NCBI RefSeq assembly: GCF_000428765.1
Contig: NZ_AUAO01000002.1
Coordinates: 124,001-188,000, forward strand
DNA: 64,000 bases
DNA from: Brevundimonas aveniformis DSM 17977
GTDB lineage: Bacteria > Pseudomonadota > Alphaproteobacteria > Caulobacterales > Caulobacteraceae
Direction of reading: 5' to 3'
In this document: positions 9,301 to 17,714 of the stretch, in pieces
Layout of the letters: every line of letters begins with the position of its first letter
How positions within the stretch are numbered: position 1 is the first letter of the stretch
The notes under the pieces: generated by a model
Told to the model about the DNA's origin: nothing
The model's input: the letters and a program-made list of their open reading frames with translations, nothing else
Database searches by the model: none
Translations under genes and position numbers: made by a program

Positions 9301-9829
9301 GCTGCCGGTCATGCCGCTGGGCGAGCACGTCGCGGCGGACTATCAAACGACCCGCCTCAGCCTGAAGGCACACCCGATGTCGATCATCCGGTCGGTGTTT
9401 GAGGCAGAAGGCGTGCTGAGCTGTGCCCAGGCCGTCGCCCTGCCCAAGGATCGACGCGTGCGGGTCGCGGGGGTGGTGCTGATTCGTCAAAGGCCAGGCA
9501 ACGGCAAGGCCATCTTCGTTACGATCGAGGATGAGACGGGCGTGGCCAACATCGTCATGTGGGCCGATCAGTTCGAACGCTATCGCCGCGAGGTCATGGG
9601 GGCCCGTCTGATGGAGATCGACGGCGTCATCGAACGCTCCAAGGAAGGCGTTGTCCATGTGATGACGCGACAGGTGTTCGATCGCTCAGCCGAACTGCGT
9701 CGTCTGTCCGAAGACCATGACCCGACCATCCAGCTCTCGGGCGCGGACGAGTTCGCCCACGGCTCCAGAGGGTCAGCCCGACATCCGCGCGATGTGCGCA
9801 TCCTGCCGGGCTCACGCGACTTCCACTGA
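6314..9829 (+). CDS. dnaE2: Error-prone DNA polymerase III alpha subunit DnaE2, with in-frame repeat insertion
   Basis: Catalytic polymerase of the mutasome, 1171 residues. ATG 6314 overlaps the imuB stop and gives [20 protein letters not shown], the standard DnaE2 start; longer upstream starts are rejected. The N-terminal PHP domain is followed by the C-family polymerase core with [16 protein letters not shown] near residue 414, GRGSAANS, and [21 protein letters not shown]-type sequence near residue 760. Near residue 1060 there is an OB-fold ([20 protein letters not shown]). Residues about 840-892 are foreign: they are encoded by a palindromic repeat with perfect 30-bp arms, placed between [12 protein letters not shown] and [13 protein letters not shown]. 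Confidence 0.94.
   Translation: [1171 protein letters not shown]
8841..8984 (+). repeat. Palindromic repeat in frame within dnaE2
   Basis: The left arm 8841-8870 and right arm 8955-8984 are exact reverse complements over 30 bases, with an 84-base interior. The arms contain cgggcttgtcccgagg and its complement. The 144-base element keeps the dnaE2 frame and encodes [10 protein letters not shown] at one end and [10 protein letters not shown] at the other. The outer tcgtca...tgacg theme resembles the palindrome at 26149-26287, but the cores differ. Confidence 0.9.
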
Positions 9830-9833
9830 GATC

Positions 9834-10460
9834 CTAGTTGCGGCGGCAGTACCGGCGATAGCCGTCCTGGTGCAGATAGGTGCCTGAGCCCCAGTCGAAG
9901 CTGGAATGGTTGCGCCGGCACCAGTCACGATAGCCGTCGTCGTGGCGATGGCGATCCCAGTAGTCGCGGTCATCCAGGGCACCGAGAATCTGAACGCCCA
10001 GAGCAATGCCGAGAACCGTCAACGCCAGAGCCGATCCGTCGCTGTAGCCATTGCCGTAATAGCCCCGATTGTTGCCGTAACCGTTGCCGTAGTAGCCACC
10101 GTTGTAGCCGTAGGTCCGCGGATCATAGTAGGGCTGACGCCCATAGCGGCCATAGTCATAGCCATAGCCGTACTGCCCATAGCCGCTGGAGCCATAGCCG
10201 TAGCGGTTGTAGTCGCCATACCGGTCATAGCTACCGTCGTCGCGTCGATAAGGCGTGCCTTGATGCCGGTCCGCCTCGCGGCGCAGACGTTCGCGGCAAT
10301 CCTGCTCGCGCTCGCGGCTGTAACAGCGCCGATAGTCGAAGTCAGACCCGTAGCCGTAGCCATAGCTAGGTTGACCATAGCCGTAGCCGTAAGATTGGGC
10401 GGCGGCGGGCACGGCCAGAGCCGTTGCGGACGCAGCCAGAATGGGAACGAGCCAACGCAT
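9834..10460 (-). CDS. Secreted Gly/Tyr-rich protein with BA14K-like C-terminus
   Basis: This 208-residue protein has a clear signal peptide (MRWLVPILAASATALAVPAAAQ) and is expected in the periplasm or outer envelope. The mature N-terminal half is made of SYGYGYG, YGYGSSGYGQYGYG and GYYGNGYGN repeats. One hydrophobic segment (ALALTVLGIALGVQIL, about residues 145-160) follows. The C-terminus WCRRNHSSFDWGSGTYLHQDG...C resembles the BA14K-family motif C-x-RY-SFD-x-x-TGTY-x-x-DG-x-x-x-C. BA14K proteins are lectin-like or envelope proteins of alphaproteobacteria; the role here is unknown. Its 3' end faces dnaE2, 4 nt away. Confidence 0.75.
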   Translation of the reverse strand: MRWLVPILAASATALAVPAAAQSYGYGYGQPSYGYGYGSDFDYRRCYSREREQDCRERLRREADRHQGTPYRRDDGSYDRYGDYNRYGYGSSGYGQYGYGYDYGRYGRQPYYDPRTYGYNGGYYGNGYGNNRGYYGNGYSDGSALALTVLGIALGVQILGALDDRDYWDRHRHDDGYRDWCRRNHSSFDWGSGTYLHQDGYRRYCRRN

Positions 10461-10530
10461 GGTGCGGCCTCCTCCTGAACGTCCCCCTATTGAGCAGGCT
10501 TAGCACAATTTGGGGAAAATGGCTCCGCAG

Positions 10531-12336
10531 CTACTCGGCGCGTTCCCTCTCGGTGGCGATCCAGGCGTCGATCCGCTGTTCCAGAACATTCATGGGTACG
10601 GGTCCCCCCAGAAGCACGGCATCGTGGAAACGACGGACATTGAAGTCATCGCCCAGGGCTTCCTCGGCCCGACGTCGCGCCCGCAGGATGGTCAGCTCGC
10701 CGATCTTGTAGGCCAGGGCCTGCCCCGGCCAGGAGATATAGCGTTCCAGCTCGGTCTGGATATTCAGCTCCGACAGGGCCGAGTTGTCGCGGAAACAGGC
10801 GCGGGCCTGTTCAATGTTCCAGCCCATCCAGTGGATGCCGGTGTCGGCCACCAGACGACAGGCGCGCCACATCTCGTAGGACAGCCGACCAAACCGCTCA
10901 TAGGGCGTGCGATAGATGCCCATCTCGTAGCCGAGGAACTCTGAGTACAGACCCCAGCCCTCGACGAACGCCGTGGCATCGCCGTTGCGACGGAACCAGG
11001 GCAAATCCCCCAGCTCCTGTTGCAGGGCGATCTGAAGATGGTGGCCGGGCACCGCCTCATGCAGGGTCAGGGCCGGAAGCTCGTACAGCCCCCGCTGATC
11101 CAGGGCCGAGGTGTTGACCATATAGGCCCCGGCGATGCCGTTGACCGAACTGCCGGGATTGTAGCGACCCGTGGTGTAGTTGGCCTCGATCTCCTCGGGC
11201 ACCGGACGCACCCCGTAGGGCAGGCGCGGCAGGGTGTTGAACAGGGCCGGAAGCTGATCGTCGGCCCGCTTGGCGATGTCGCGCGCGTGCATCATCATTT
11301 CGTCGCGCGTCGTGACATAGAATTGGGGATCGGTGCGCAGGTAGGTCAGGAAGTCGGCAAAAGAGCCGGTCCACCCGGCGGCGGCCATCTCCTCCTGCAT
11401 CTGAGCGCGAATACGCGCCACCTCCGACAGACCTAGGGCATGGATCTCGTCGGGGGTCATTTCGGTAGTCGTGTACCAGCGCGCGAAGAAGGCGTAGGCC
11501 TCGCGTCCGCCCGGACGCTGCCCCAGGCCGATGGCCCCGGGTTCCACCGGCGAGGCCGGCAGATACTCGTCGGTCATGAAGGTCGCCCAACGTTGCCGGA
11601 CCGGCACGATCTGTTCGACAATGATGCCCCGCGCACGACCGGTGAGATCAGCCCAGGCCGCTTCCGATATGCTCGGTGGTCGCGTCGCCATCGGCCGCAT
11701 CAGCGGGTCGTTTTCAAGCGTGAAGGCAGCGGCGGCGGTGGTCGAGGTGACGACGCGGTCGACAATGATCCGGGGCTGGACCATGCCGGTTTCAATGCCT
11801 CTCCGGGCATTGGCGAGGGCCGCGTCATAGTAACCGGCCAGGGCCCCCAGCCGTAGCAACCAGGCCTCGGCGTCGTCGGCGGTGGCGATCCGGGTTGCCC
11901 CCGCCAGATAGCCGGCCATGGCTTCCGGCCCGCCCTCAGAGTTGAAGGCAAAGCGATTTTGATCGAGGTCGAGCCGTTCAAGGTCCAGGCCCACAGATCG
12001 GGACAGCAGGGTATGGTTCAGCCGCTCATCGGCACTCAAGGCGTCGGGATTGATGGTGGCCAGACGATCTCGGAACCGGGTTAGCGGCGCGCGCCGCGCC
12101 AATTCGCCCTCGCGGCTGATATCGGGCAGACGGCTGAGGGCGTCCCGGTTGCCCTCGGCCCCGGCCGTCCAGGGATCCTGCTCGGCGGCCCAGTTTTCAT
12201 AGTCGGCGATGATCGAGGCCAGATTGGCCGAGGCCTGGGACTGCTCTGCCGCTGGCGAGGTCTGGGCCAGGGTAGGCGTGATGCTCGTCGTTGTGGCGAT
12301 CAGGGCCGTTGCGGCCAGCAGGGCGAATTTACGCAT
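10531..12336 (-). CDS. DUF885 family secreted metallopeptidase-like protein
   Basis: A 601-residue protein with an N-terminal signal peptide (MRKFALLAATALIATTTSITPTLA). The DUF885 signature LTLHEAVPGHHLQIALQQE (about residues 415-433) supplies an HExxxGHH metal-binding motif. FVEGWGLYSEFLGYEMG and the C-terminal PGQALAYKIGEL are also family hallmarks. It is probably a periplasmic zinc carboxypeptidase-like enzyme; its substrate cannot be inferred from the sequence. It stands alone on the minus strand between unrelated genes. Confidence 0.88.
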   Translation of the reverse strand: MRKFALLAATALIATTTSITPTLAQTSPAAEQSQASANLASIIADYENWAAEQDPWTAGAEGNRDALSRLPDISREGELARRAPLTRFRDRLATINPDALSADERLNHTLLSRSVGLDLERLDLDQNRFAFNSEGGPEAMAGYLAGATRIATADDAEAWLLRLGALAGYYDAALANARRGIETGMVQPRIIVDRVVTSTTAAAAFTLENDPLMRPMATRPPSISEAAWADLTGRARGIIVEQIVPVRQRWATFMTDEYLPASPVEPGAIGLGQRPGGREAYAFFARWYTTTEMTPDEIHALGLSEVARIRAQMQEEMAAAGWTGSFADFLTYLRTDPQFYVTTRDEMMMHARDIAKRADDQLPALFNTLPRLPYGVRPVPEEIEANYTTGRYNPGSSVNGIAGAYMVNTSALDQRGLYELPALTLHEAVPGHHLQIALQQELGDLPWFRRNGDATAFVEGWGLYSEFLGYEMGIYRTPYERFGRLSYEMWRACRLVADTGIHWMGWNIEQARACFRDNSALSELNIQTELERYISWPGQALAYKIGELTILRARRRAEEALGDDFNVRRFHDAVLLGGPVPMNVLEQRIDAWIATERERAE

Positions 12337-12422
12337 GTCAGATAGTCCTCCCAGTCGACGTCCACGCTAGAGGTACAGGTCGGGTCCGCCAAGCCCGATG
12401 ACGACATGCGGCTCCTTCCTAT

Positions 12423-14330
12423 ATGGTCGAGACGCAAGACTGTGGGGATGAATGTATGGCCGACGGCGCGACGGCGGAATTGGGACTGGGTCACATTGCG
12501 GCCCTGTTGGCGGCGGGCGTTGTGGCTGTGCCGGTTTTTCGCAAGATCCAGCTCGGCTCGGTGCTGGGCTATCTGGCGGCGGGTCTGGCCATCGGGCCGT
12601 TCGGGCTCGGCCTGTTTGAAGAGCCAGAGACGATCCTTCACGTCGCGGAGTTCGGGGTCGTCATCTTCCTGTTCATCATCGGACTGGAGATGCGGCCACG
12701 GCGTTTGTGGGCCATGCGGCGCGACATCTTCGGCCTGGGGGCCGCCCAGGTCCTGGCGGCGGGTCTGTTGCTGACCGTCACCGGCATGGCGGCTGGTCTG
12801 CGGGCCGAGGTCGCCTTCATTGTGGCGATGGGCTTTGTCCTGTCCTCGACGGCCGTGATCATGCAGATGCTGGACGAGCGAAACGAGATCAATACGCCGG
12901 CGGGCCAGCGCGCCGTGTCAATTCTGTTGCTGGAAGACTTGGCCATTGTGCCGTTGCTCGCGGTCGTTGCCGTCATCTCTGCGGCGACCGGCACGGCCAG
13001 CGAGGCTGCGCCGCCCCTGTGGCAAACGATCGGTCTGGCGGTTGGGGCGCTGGCGGTGGTGTTCCTGGCGGGCCGCTATCTGATGAACCCTGTCTTTGGC
13101 TTCCTGGCGCGGTTCGGGGGCCGCGAGGTGATGACGGCGGCGGCGCTTCTGGTGGTCGTCGGGGCGGCCTGGCTGATGGATACCGGCGGCCTGTCCATGG
13201 CGATGGGGGCCTTCCTGGCGGGCGTGCTGCTGTCGGAATCGAGCTTCCGGCACCAGCTCGAAGCCGATGTCGAACCGTTCCGTGCAATCCTGCTAGGCCT
13301 GTTCTTCCTCAGTGTCGGCATGGCGCTGGACCTGAATGTCGTGGCGGCGGACTGGGTTCGGATTGTGGGCGGCGTCATCGCCTTCATGGCGGTGAAGTCA
13401 GTCGCCATCTATGCCGTCGCCCGGATGTTCCGGTCCAGCGAGCATGAGGCGATCGAGCGAGCCGTCCTCTTCGCCCAGGGCGGCGAGTTCGCGTTCGTGT
13501 TGTACGGCGCGGCCCTGGCGGCAGGCGTTTTTGACGGTGAGATTTCCTCGGCGGCGACGGCGATCGTCATCCTGTCGATGGCCCTGACCCCGGTGACGAC
13601 CTTGGCCGCGCGGCGGTTCTTGCCTCAACATCAGATTGATCCCGAGGCCACCGATGGGGTCGAGCGGGCCGCCAATCTGCGAGAGCGGGTTCTGATTATC
13701 GGCTTTGGACGCTTCGGTCAGGTCGTGTCGCAACCGCTGCTGGCGCGCGATGTCGATATTTCGATCATCGATCTGGATGTCGAAATGGTGCAGGCGGCCG
13801 GCACCTTCGGCTTCAAGGTCTATTACGGCGATGGCTCCCGACTGGACGTGCTGCGGGCTTCGGGTGCAGCCGAGGCCGAGACGATCATTGTGGCTATCGA
13901 CAAGCCGGAAGCGGCCGACAAGATCGTCGAACTGGTGAAGTCCGAGTTTCCGCTGACCAAGTTGTTCGTGCGCGCCTTCGATCGCGGCCATGCCTTGCGA
14001 CTGGTCAAGGCCGGCGTGGAGTATCAGCTTCGCGATACGCTGGAGAGCGCCCTGACCTTCAGCCACCAGGTTCTGATCGATCTGGGCTTCACCCATGAAG
14101 AGGCCAGCGAAACGATCGCAGATGTCCGGCGTCGGGATGAGGAGCGTTTTGATCTGCAGGCCGCCGGTGGTGACATCGCGGCGGGGCGGCACCTGATGCG
14201 CGGCAATCTGGCGACGCCGCGGCCCGAACCGATTGTCAGGCCACGCCGCGAGGGTCAGGCCCTCAATGAAGAGGCGGCTGAGGTTCTTGAGGAAGATGTG
14301 GCCCTGACGACGGCCAGCCTGTCGAGTTAG
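12423..14330 (+). CDS. Kef-type cation:proton antiporter (CPA2 family) with TrkA-N domain
   Basis: Inner-membrane potassium or sodium efflux antiporter, 635 residues from ATG 12423; ATG 12456 (MADGATAELG) is an equally good start with a purine-rich stretch before it. About a dozen hydrophobic segments span residues 20-400 and include the family motifs FVLSSTAVIMQML and FFLSVGMALDL. A Rossmann RCK/TrkA-N domain follows (VLIIGFGRFGQVVSQPLL, about residue 420), where NAD(H) or glutathione adducts gate Kef proteins. The tail after residue 580 is charged and divergent. No KefF/KefG ancillary gene is adjacent. Confidence 0.88.
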   Translation: MVETQDCGDECMADGATAELGLGHIAALLAAGVVAVPVFRKIQLGSVLGYLAAGLAIGPFGLGLFEEPETILHVAEFGVVIFLFIIGLEMRPRRLWAMRRDIFGLGAAQVLAAGLLLTVTGMAAGLRAEVAFIVAMGFVLSSTAVIMQMLDERNEINTPAGQRAVSILLLEDLAIVPLLAVVAVISAATGTASEAAPPLWQTIGLAVGALAVVFLAGRYLMNPVFGFLARFGGREVMTAAALLVVVGAAWLMDTGGLSMAMGAFLAGVLLSESSFRHQLEADVEPFRAILLGLFFLSVGMALDLNVVAADWVRIVGGVIAFMAVKSVAIYAVARMFRSSEHEAIERAVLFAQGGEFAFVLYGAALAAGVFDGEISSAATAIVILSMALTPVTTLAARRFLPQHQIDPEATDGVERAANLRERVLIIGFGRFGQVVSQPLLARDVDISIIDLDVEMVQAAGTFGFKVYYGDGSRLDVLRASGAAEAETIIVAIDKPEAADKIVELVKSEFPLTKLFVRAFDRGHALRLVKAGVEYQLRDTLESALTFSHQVLIDLGFTHEEASETIADVRRRDEERFDLQAAGGDIAAGRHLMRGNLATPRPEPIVRPRREGQALNEEAAEVLEEDVALTTASLSS

Positions 14331-14350
14331 GTTGCTGTAGAACCGGAATT

Positions 14351-14380
14351 CAACCCTGAGGGGGTAGCCCGACAGGGTTG
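14351..14380 (+). terminator. Candidate hairpin after the antiporter gene
   Basis: CAACCCTG at 14351-14358 pairs perfectly with CAGGGTTG at 14373-14380, about 20 nt after the kef-type stop. No T-run follows, so intrinsic termination is uncertain. Confidence 0.35.
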
Positions 14381-14415
14381 TGCCGCGTCAGAGTCCCACG
14401 CAGGGATGACGTGAC

Positions 14416-14910
14416 GTGACGGCTGTATTCGACCTTTCGAACCGCTCGCCGGTTGCCGGTCTGGCGGAGATTGACCGCCAGATTCTGCGTCTGGTAGCGG
14501 ACGGCCTGACATCGAAAGAGATCGCGCGCGCCCTGGATCGTTCGCCCTACACCATCGACAGTCGCCTGAAGGATGTTTGCCAACGGCTGGGGGCCGATAC
14601 GCGCGCGCAGGCGGCGGCCATGCTGTTGCGCGAAGAGGCCGCCAGCGCCCCCCCAGAATTGGGGGGTCCCCCCCCAGGGGGGATTGAACCCGGCTCCTGG
14701 ATTTCGCCTGTTGCGGGCGAGGACGGCGATCCTCCGATCGGGTTGGCCCTGACATACCGGAGCCTTTCGGCGTTTCTGGCGGACCCAAGGCTGGCGCAGG
14801 TGGCCAAGGGGCTGACGGTGATCCTGCTGACGGTTGTGGTCGCCGCCTACCTCCTGGCCAATACAATCGAGGCCATCCAGGGGGTGTTTTTGACCGTGCT
14901 TCGGGGCTGA
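14416..14910 (+). CDS. LuxR-type HTH protein with a C-terminal membrane anchor
   Basis: A 164-residue protein from GTG 14416. Residues about 17-75 form a LuxR/GerE helix-turn-helix: IDRQILRLVADGLTSKEIARAL followed by PYTIDSRLKDVCQRLGADTRAQA. A Pro/Gly-rich linker (about 79-92) is encoded by a G/C palindrome. The C-terminus has one transmembrane helix (GLTVILLTVVVAAYLLANTI, about 135-154). A DNA-binding domain tethered to the membrane without a sensor domain suggests an anchored regulator. The 64-residue gene that follows 25 nt later may be co-transcribed. Confidence 0.75.
   Translation: MTAVFDLSNRSPVAGLAEIDRQILRLVADGLTSKEIARALDRSPYTIDSRLKDVCQRLGADTRAQAAAMLLREEAASAPPELGGPPPGGIEPGSWISPVAGEDGDPPIGLALTYRSLSAFLADPRLAQVAKGLTVILLTVVVAAYLLANTIEAIQGVFLTVLRG
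14646..14690 (+). repeat. G/C palindrome within the LuxR-type gene
   Basis: Runs of six or seven C alternate with runs of G (ccccccagaattgggggg followed by tccccccccagggggg-like sequence), forming two nested hairpins in the linker-coding part of the gene. The insert reads APPELGGPPPGG in frame. Homopolymer runs like these are prone to slippage. Confidence 0.6.
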
Positions 14911-14935
14911 CACGCGCCCCGAAAGGGGAGCGACG

Positions 14936-15130
14936 ATGCCCAGCAATCCAACCACATCCATTGATGCGGCCCTCGACTACGCGCGTGACGCCGTCGGAGC
15001 CAAGAAGGCAGCCGAGCTGCTGAGGGCAGCGACCTTTTCCGAATCAATCCGCGAGGAGCGCACCTTGCGACCCCAGGTCGCCAATGCCCTGGTTCGCGCT
15101 GTCGACCGACTTCGCCAGACCGCGAACTAG
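14936..15130 (+). CDS. Small hypothetical protein, 64 residues
   Basis: ATG 14936 is preceded by a good ribosome-binding site (aaaggggagcgacg). The protein MPSNPTTSIDAALDYARDA... is mostly helical, with an Ala/Arg-rich amphipathic C-terminus and no membrane segment. No family was recognised. Its stop overlaps the xerD stop by 4 nt in convergent orientation. Its position after the LuxR-type gene suggests one transcript. Confidence 0.6.
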   Translation: MPSNPTTSIDAALDYARDAVGAKKAAELLRAATFSESIREERTLRPQVANALVRAVDRLRQTAN

Positions 15131-16017
15131 GACGAGCCGCGGCGATGCCGGGACAGGGGGTGGTGGGTCTGAACCACCTCGGTCAGCCGCTCATTGGCGA
15201 CATGGGTGTAGATCTGGGTCGTGGCGATGTCGGCATGGCCGAGCAGCGTTTGCAGAACCCGCAGGTCGGCACCGCCTTCCAGGAGGTGCGTGGCGAAGGC
15301 ATGGCGCAGGACGTGAGGGCTGATGCCGACGGGATCCAGCCCGGCCCGGAGGGCCGCCGCCTTGAGCAGCTGATCGAAACGTCGCGGTGTCAAATGCCCC
15401 GACTTGCCGCGCGAGGGAAACAACCAGATTGAATCCTTGGGCATCCGCCCTTCGAGCCAGTGTCGAACTGCGCCCCGCGCCGCTTCGTTCAAAGGGGCCA
15501 GCCGCTCCTTGCCCCCCTTGCCACGCACGATGAGATAGGCCGGGTCACGCGCGACGTCGTCCGCCTTGAGGCCCAGGACCTCCGATACGCGTAGGCCTGA
15601 CGCATAGGTCAGCTCGATCAGACAGACCAGGCGCGCGGCTCCGCCGGGATCGCCATGCGCCGCCGCCGTCAGCAGGGCCTCGAGCTGTTCGCGATCCAGA
15701 ACCTTGGGCAGGGGGCGTCCTCGCCGTGGCGCTTCAAGCCGTCGCGAGGGATCATCGGCACGCCAGCCTTCCTGGAGGGCGAAGCGGAAGAACTGCCGCA
15801 CCGCCGAGCGCCGGCGTGCGGTCGTTGCGGGCGACAGGCCCCGGCGCGACAAGCCGGCATACCAGCCCTCAATGTCGGCCTCCTGGGCCCGGATCAGACC
15901 GTCCGCCATCGCCTGGTCGGCATCCTCCAGATCGCGACGATAGGCCGACAAGGTGTTGTGGGAAGCGTCGCGCTCGACGGCCATCATTTCGAGAAAAGCC
16001 TCGATCTGGGCGCTCAT
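15127..16017 (-). CDS. xerD: Site-specific tyrosine recombinase XerD
   Basis: A 296-residue recombinase that resolves chromosome dimers at dif together with XerC. The N-terminal SAM-like core-binding domain (about residues 1-95) precedes the catalytic domain. The catalytic residues are visible: R in YASGLRVSEVLGL, K in VRGKGGKERLAPL, HxxR in SPHVLRHAFATHL, H in LLGHADIATTQ and the nucleophile in IYTHVANERL. Length and placement next to aroK fit chromosomal XerD rather than a phage integrase. It is divergent from aroK with 54 nt between the starts. Confidence 0.9.
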   Translation of the reverse strand: MSAQIEAFLEMMAVERDASHNTLSAYRRDLEDADQAMADGLIRAQEADIEGWYAGLSRRGLSPATTARRRSAVRQFFRFALQEGWRADDPSRRLEAPRRGRPLPKVLDREQLEALLTAAAHGDPGGAARLVCLIELTYASGLRVSEVLGLKADDVARDPAYLIVRGKGGKERLAPLNEAARGAVRHWLEGRMPKDSIWLFPSRGKSGHLTPRRFDQLLKAAALRAGLDPVGISPHVLRHAFATHLLEGGADLRVLQTLLGHADIATTQIYTHVANERLTEVVQTHHPLSRHRRGSS

Positions 16018-16071
16018 GTCGATCCGCCGCTGGCGAAGCGGCCCTGACGGCGTCTATAGCTGATCGAACGC

Positions 16072-16620
16072 ATGGTCGACGCACCTGACATAAAGGGCCG
16101 CACCATCGCCCTCGTCGGGCTGATGGGAGTAGGCAAATCCTCGGTCGGCCGCCGTGTGGCGACGGCGCTTAAGATGCCGTTCGTCGATGCTGATGTCGAG
16201 ATCGAGGCCGCGGCGGGTCGGTCGGTGACCGACATCTTCGCCGACATGGGTGAAACAGAGTTTCGGGCCGGCGAGCACCGCGTCATCAAGCGGATCGTCG
16301 AGGGTGATCCTGTGGTCCTGGCGACGGGGGGCGGGGCCTTCATGCACGACGGGACGCGCAAGCTGCTCAAAGCCAGGACCGTGACCGTCTGGCTCCAGGC
16401 CGAACTGGATGTGCTGGCCGAGCGGGCGACCCGACGCGATACCCGCCCACTTCTGCGCGGCAAGGATCCGATGGAAATTCTGGCTGGGCTGGCAGAGGTC
16501 CGCTACCCCGTCTATGCCCAGGCTGATGTCCATGTGATGACAGGCGACGGCCTGCATCGCGACGCGGTCAGGGCCGTCATCGCCGCCGTGCAAGATCATT
16601 ACGTCAGGACGGCCGCATGA
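16072..16620 (+). CDS. aroK: Shikimate kinase
   Basis: Phosphorylates shikimate at the 3-position in the chorismate pathway. The 182-residue protein carries the P-loop GLMGVGKSSVGRRVA at about residues 15-29, the shikimate-binding FVDADVEIE and the GGGAF loop (LATGGGAFM). The stop overlaps the aroB start as ATGA, so translation is coupled. Confidence 0.95.
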   Translation: MVDAPDIKGRTIALVGLMGVGKSSVGRRVATALKMPFVDADVEIEAAAGRSVTDIFADMGETEFRAGEHRVIKRIVEGDPVVLATGGGAFMHDGTRKLLKARTVTVWLQAELDVLAERATRRDTRPLLRGKDPMEILAGLAEVRYPVYAQADVHVMTGDGLHRDAVRAVIAAVQDHYVRTAA

Positions 16621-17714
16621 AGGCGCTTTCCATCAGCGGGCCGGGCGTCACGCCCTATGAGGTCGTCATCGGGCGGGGCCTGCTGGCACAGGCGTCGTCG
16701 CAGATCACGCCCTATCTGGCGGCTCCGCGCATCGCGGTGGTATCGGACGCGACCGTCGCCGAGCTGCAGGGAGCCGGCGTCCTGCGATCACTGACCGAGG
16801 CGGGAATTCGAGCCGACCTCCTGACCGTTCCGGCCGGAGAAGCATCCAAGTCCATGGCGACGCTGACCGACCTTCTGGATCGCCTGCTCGACCTGGGCCT
16901 GGATCGCCGCTCTACCGTCCTGGCATTGGGCGGGGGCGTTGTCGGCGATCTGGCGGGCCTGGCGTCCGCCCTGTTCATGCGGGGCATTGCGGTCATCCAG
17001 GCCCCGACGACCTTGCTGGCCCAGGTCGATTCCTCGGTGGGGGGCAAGACCGCAGTAGATGCCCCGCGCGGCAAGAACCTCATCGGTGTCTTCCATCACC
17101 CGCGTCGCGTCCTGGCGGACCTGGATGTGCTGGCAACCCTGCCCGACCGCCAGATGCGGGCGGGGGCCGCTGAAATTCTCAAGGCGGCGATGCTGGCCGA
17201 CGCCGATTTCTTTGCCTGGCTGGAAGGCCATGTCGAGGCGGTGCTCGGCCATGAGCCGGCGGCTCTCGAAGACGCCATTGCCCGTGCCGTTGCGATCAAG
17301 GCCGGGATTGTCGCCGAAGATCCGACCGAACAGGGGCGGCGCGCCCTGCTGAACCTGGGCCACACCTTCGCCCATGCCATCGAGGTTGAGGCCGGCTTCG
17401 AGGACGACAGTGTCCTACACGGTGAGGCCGTGGCCCTGGGCTGTGTGCTGGCCTATCGCCTGGCCGAGCGCCTGGGCCGCGTCAGCCCCAAGGATGTCCG
17501 CCGTGTCGAACGCCTGATGGGGGTGGCGGGCCTGCCGACCGAGATCGAATCCCTGGGCCTGTTCGAAGCCGATGCCCTGCTCGCGCGCATGGGCGGGGAC
17601 AAGAAGGCCGAAGGCGGTGTGCCCGTCCTGATCCTCCCGCAAGGCATCGGCGATGCTGAGGTCGTGCGCGACGTGCCCGTCGGGGATATTCGGGCGGTCC
17701 TTCGAGGAGCCTAG
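16617..17714 (+). CDS. aroB: 3-dehydroquinate synthase
   Basis: Converts DAHP to 3-dehydroquinate using NAD and a divalent metal. At 365 residues it has normal length. The signatures LALGGGVVGDLAGLASA, PTTLLAQVDSSVGGKTAVD and LLNLGHTFAHAIE (metal-binding His) are all present. It is the second gene of an aroK-aroB operon. Its stop overlaps the stop of the convergent lipoprotein gene by 4 nt. Confidence 0.96.
   Translation: MKALSISGPGVTPYEVVIGRGLLAQASSQITPYLAAPRIAVVSDATVAELQGAGVLRSLTEAGIRADLLTVPAGEASKSMATLTDLLDRLLDLGLDRRSTVLALGGGVVGDLAGLASALFMRGIAVIQAPTTLLAQVDSSVGGKTAVDAPRGKNLIGVFHHPRRVLADLDVLATLPDRQMRAGAAEILKAAMLADADFFAWLEGHVEAVLGHEPAALEDAIARAVAIKAGIVAEDPTEQGRRALLNLGHTFAHAIEVEAGFEDDSVLHGEAVALGCVLAYRLAERLGRVSPKDVRRVERLMGVAGLPTEIESLGLFEADALLARMGGDKKAEGGVPVLILPQGIGDAEVVRDVPVGDIRAVLRGA

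Noticed and set aside
15127..16017. Tyrosine recombinase as an integrase marking a mobile island
   Set aside because: Length, motif pattern and position beside aroK fit chromosomal XerD. No attachment-site duplication or tRNA gene was seen nearby.
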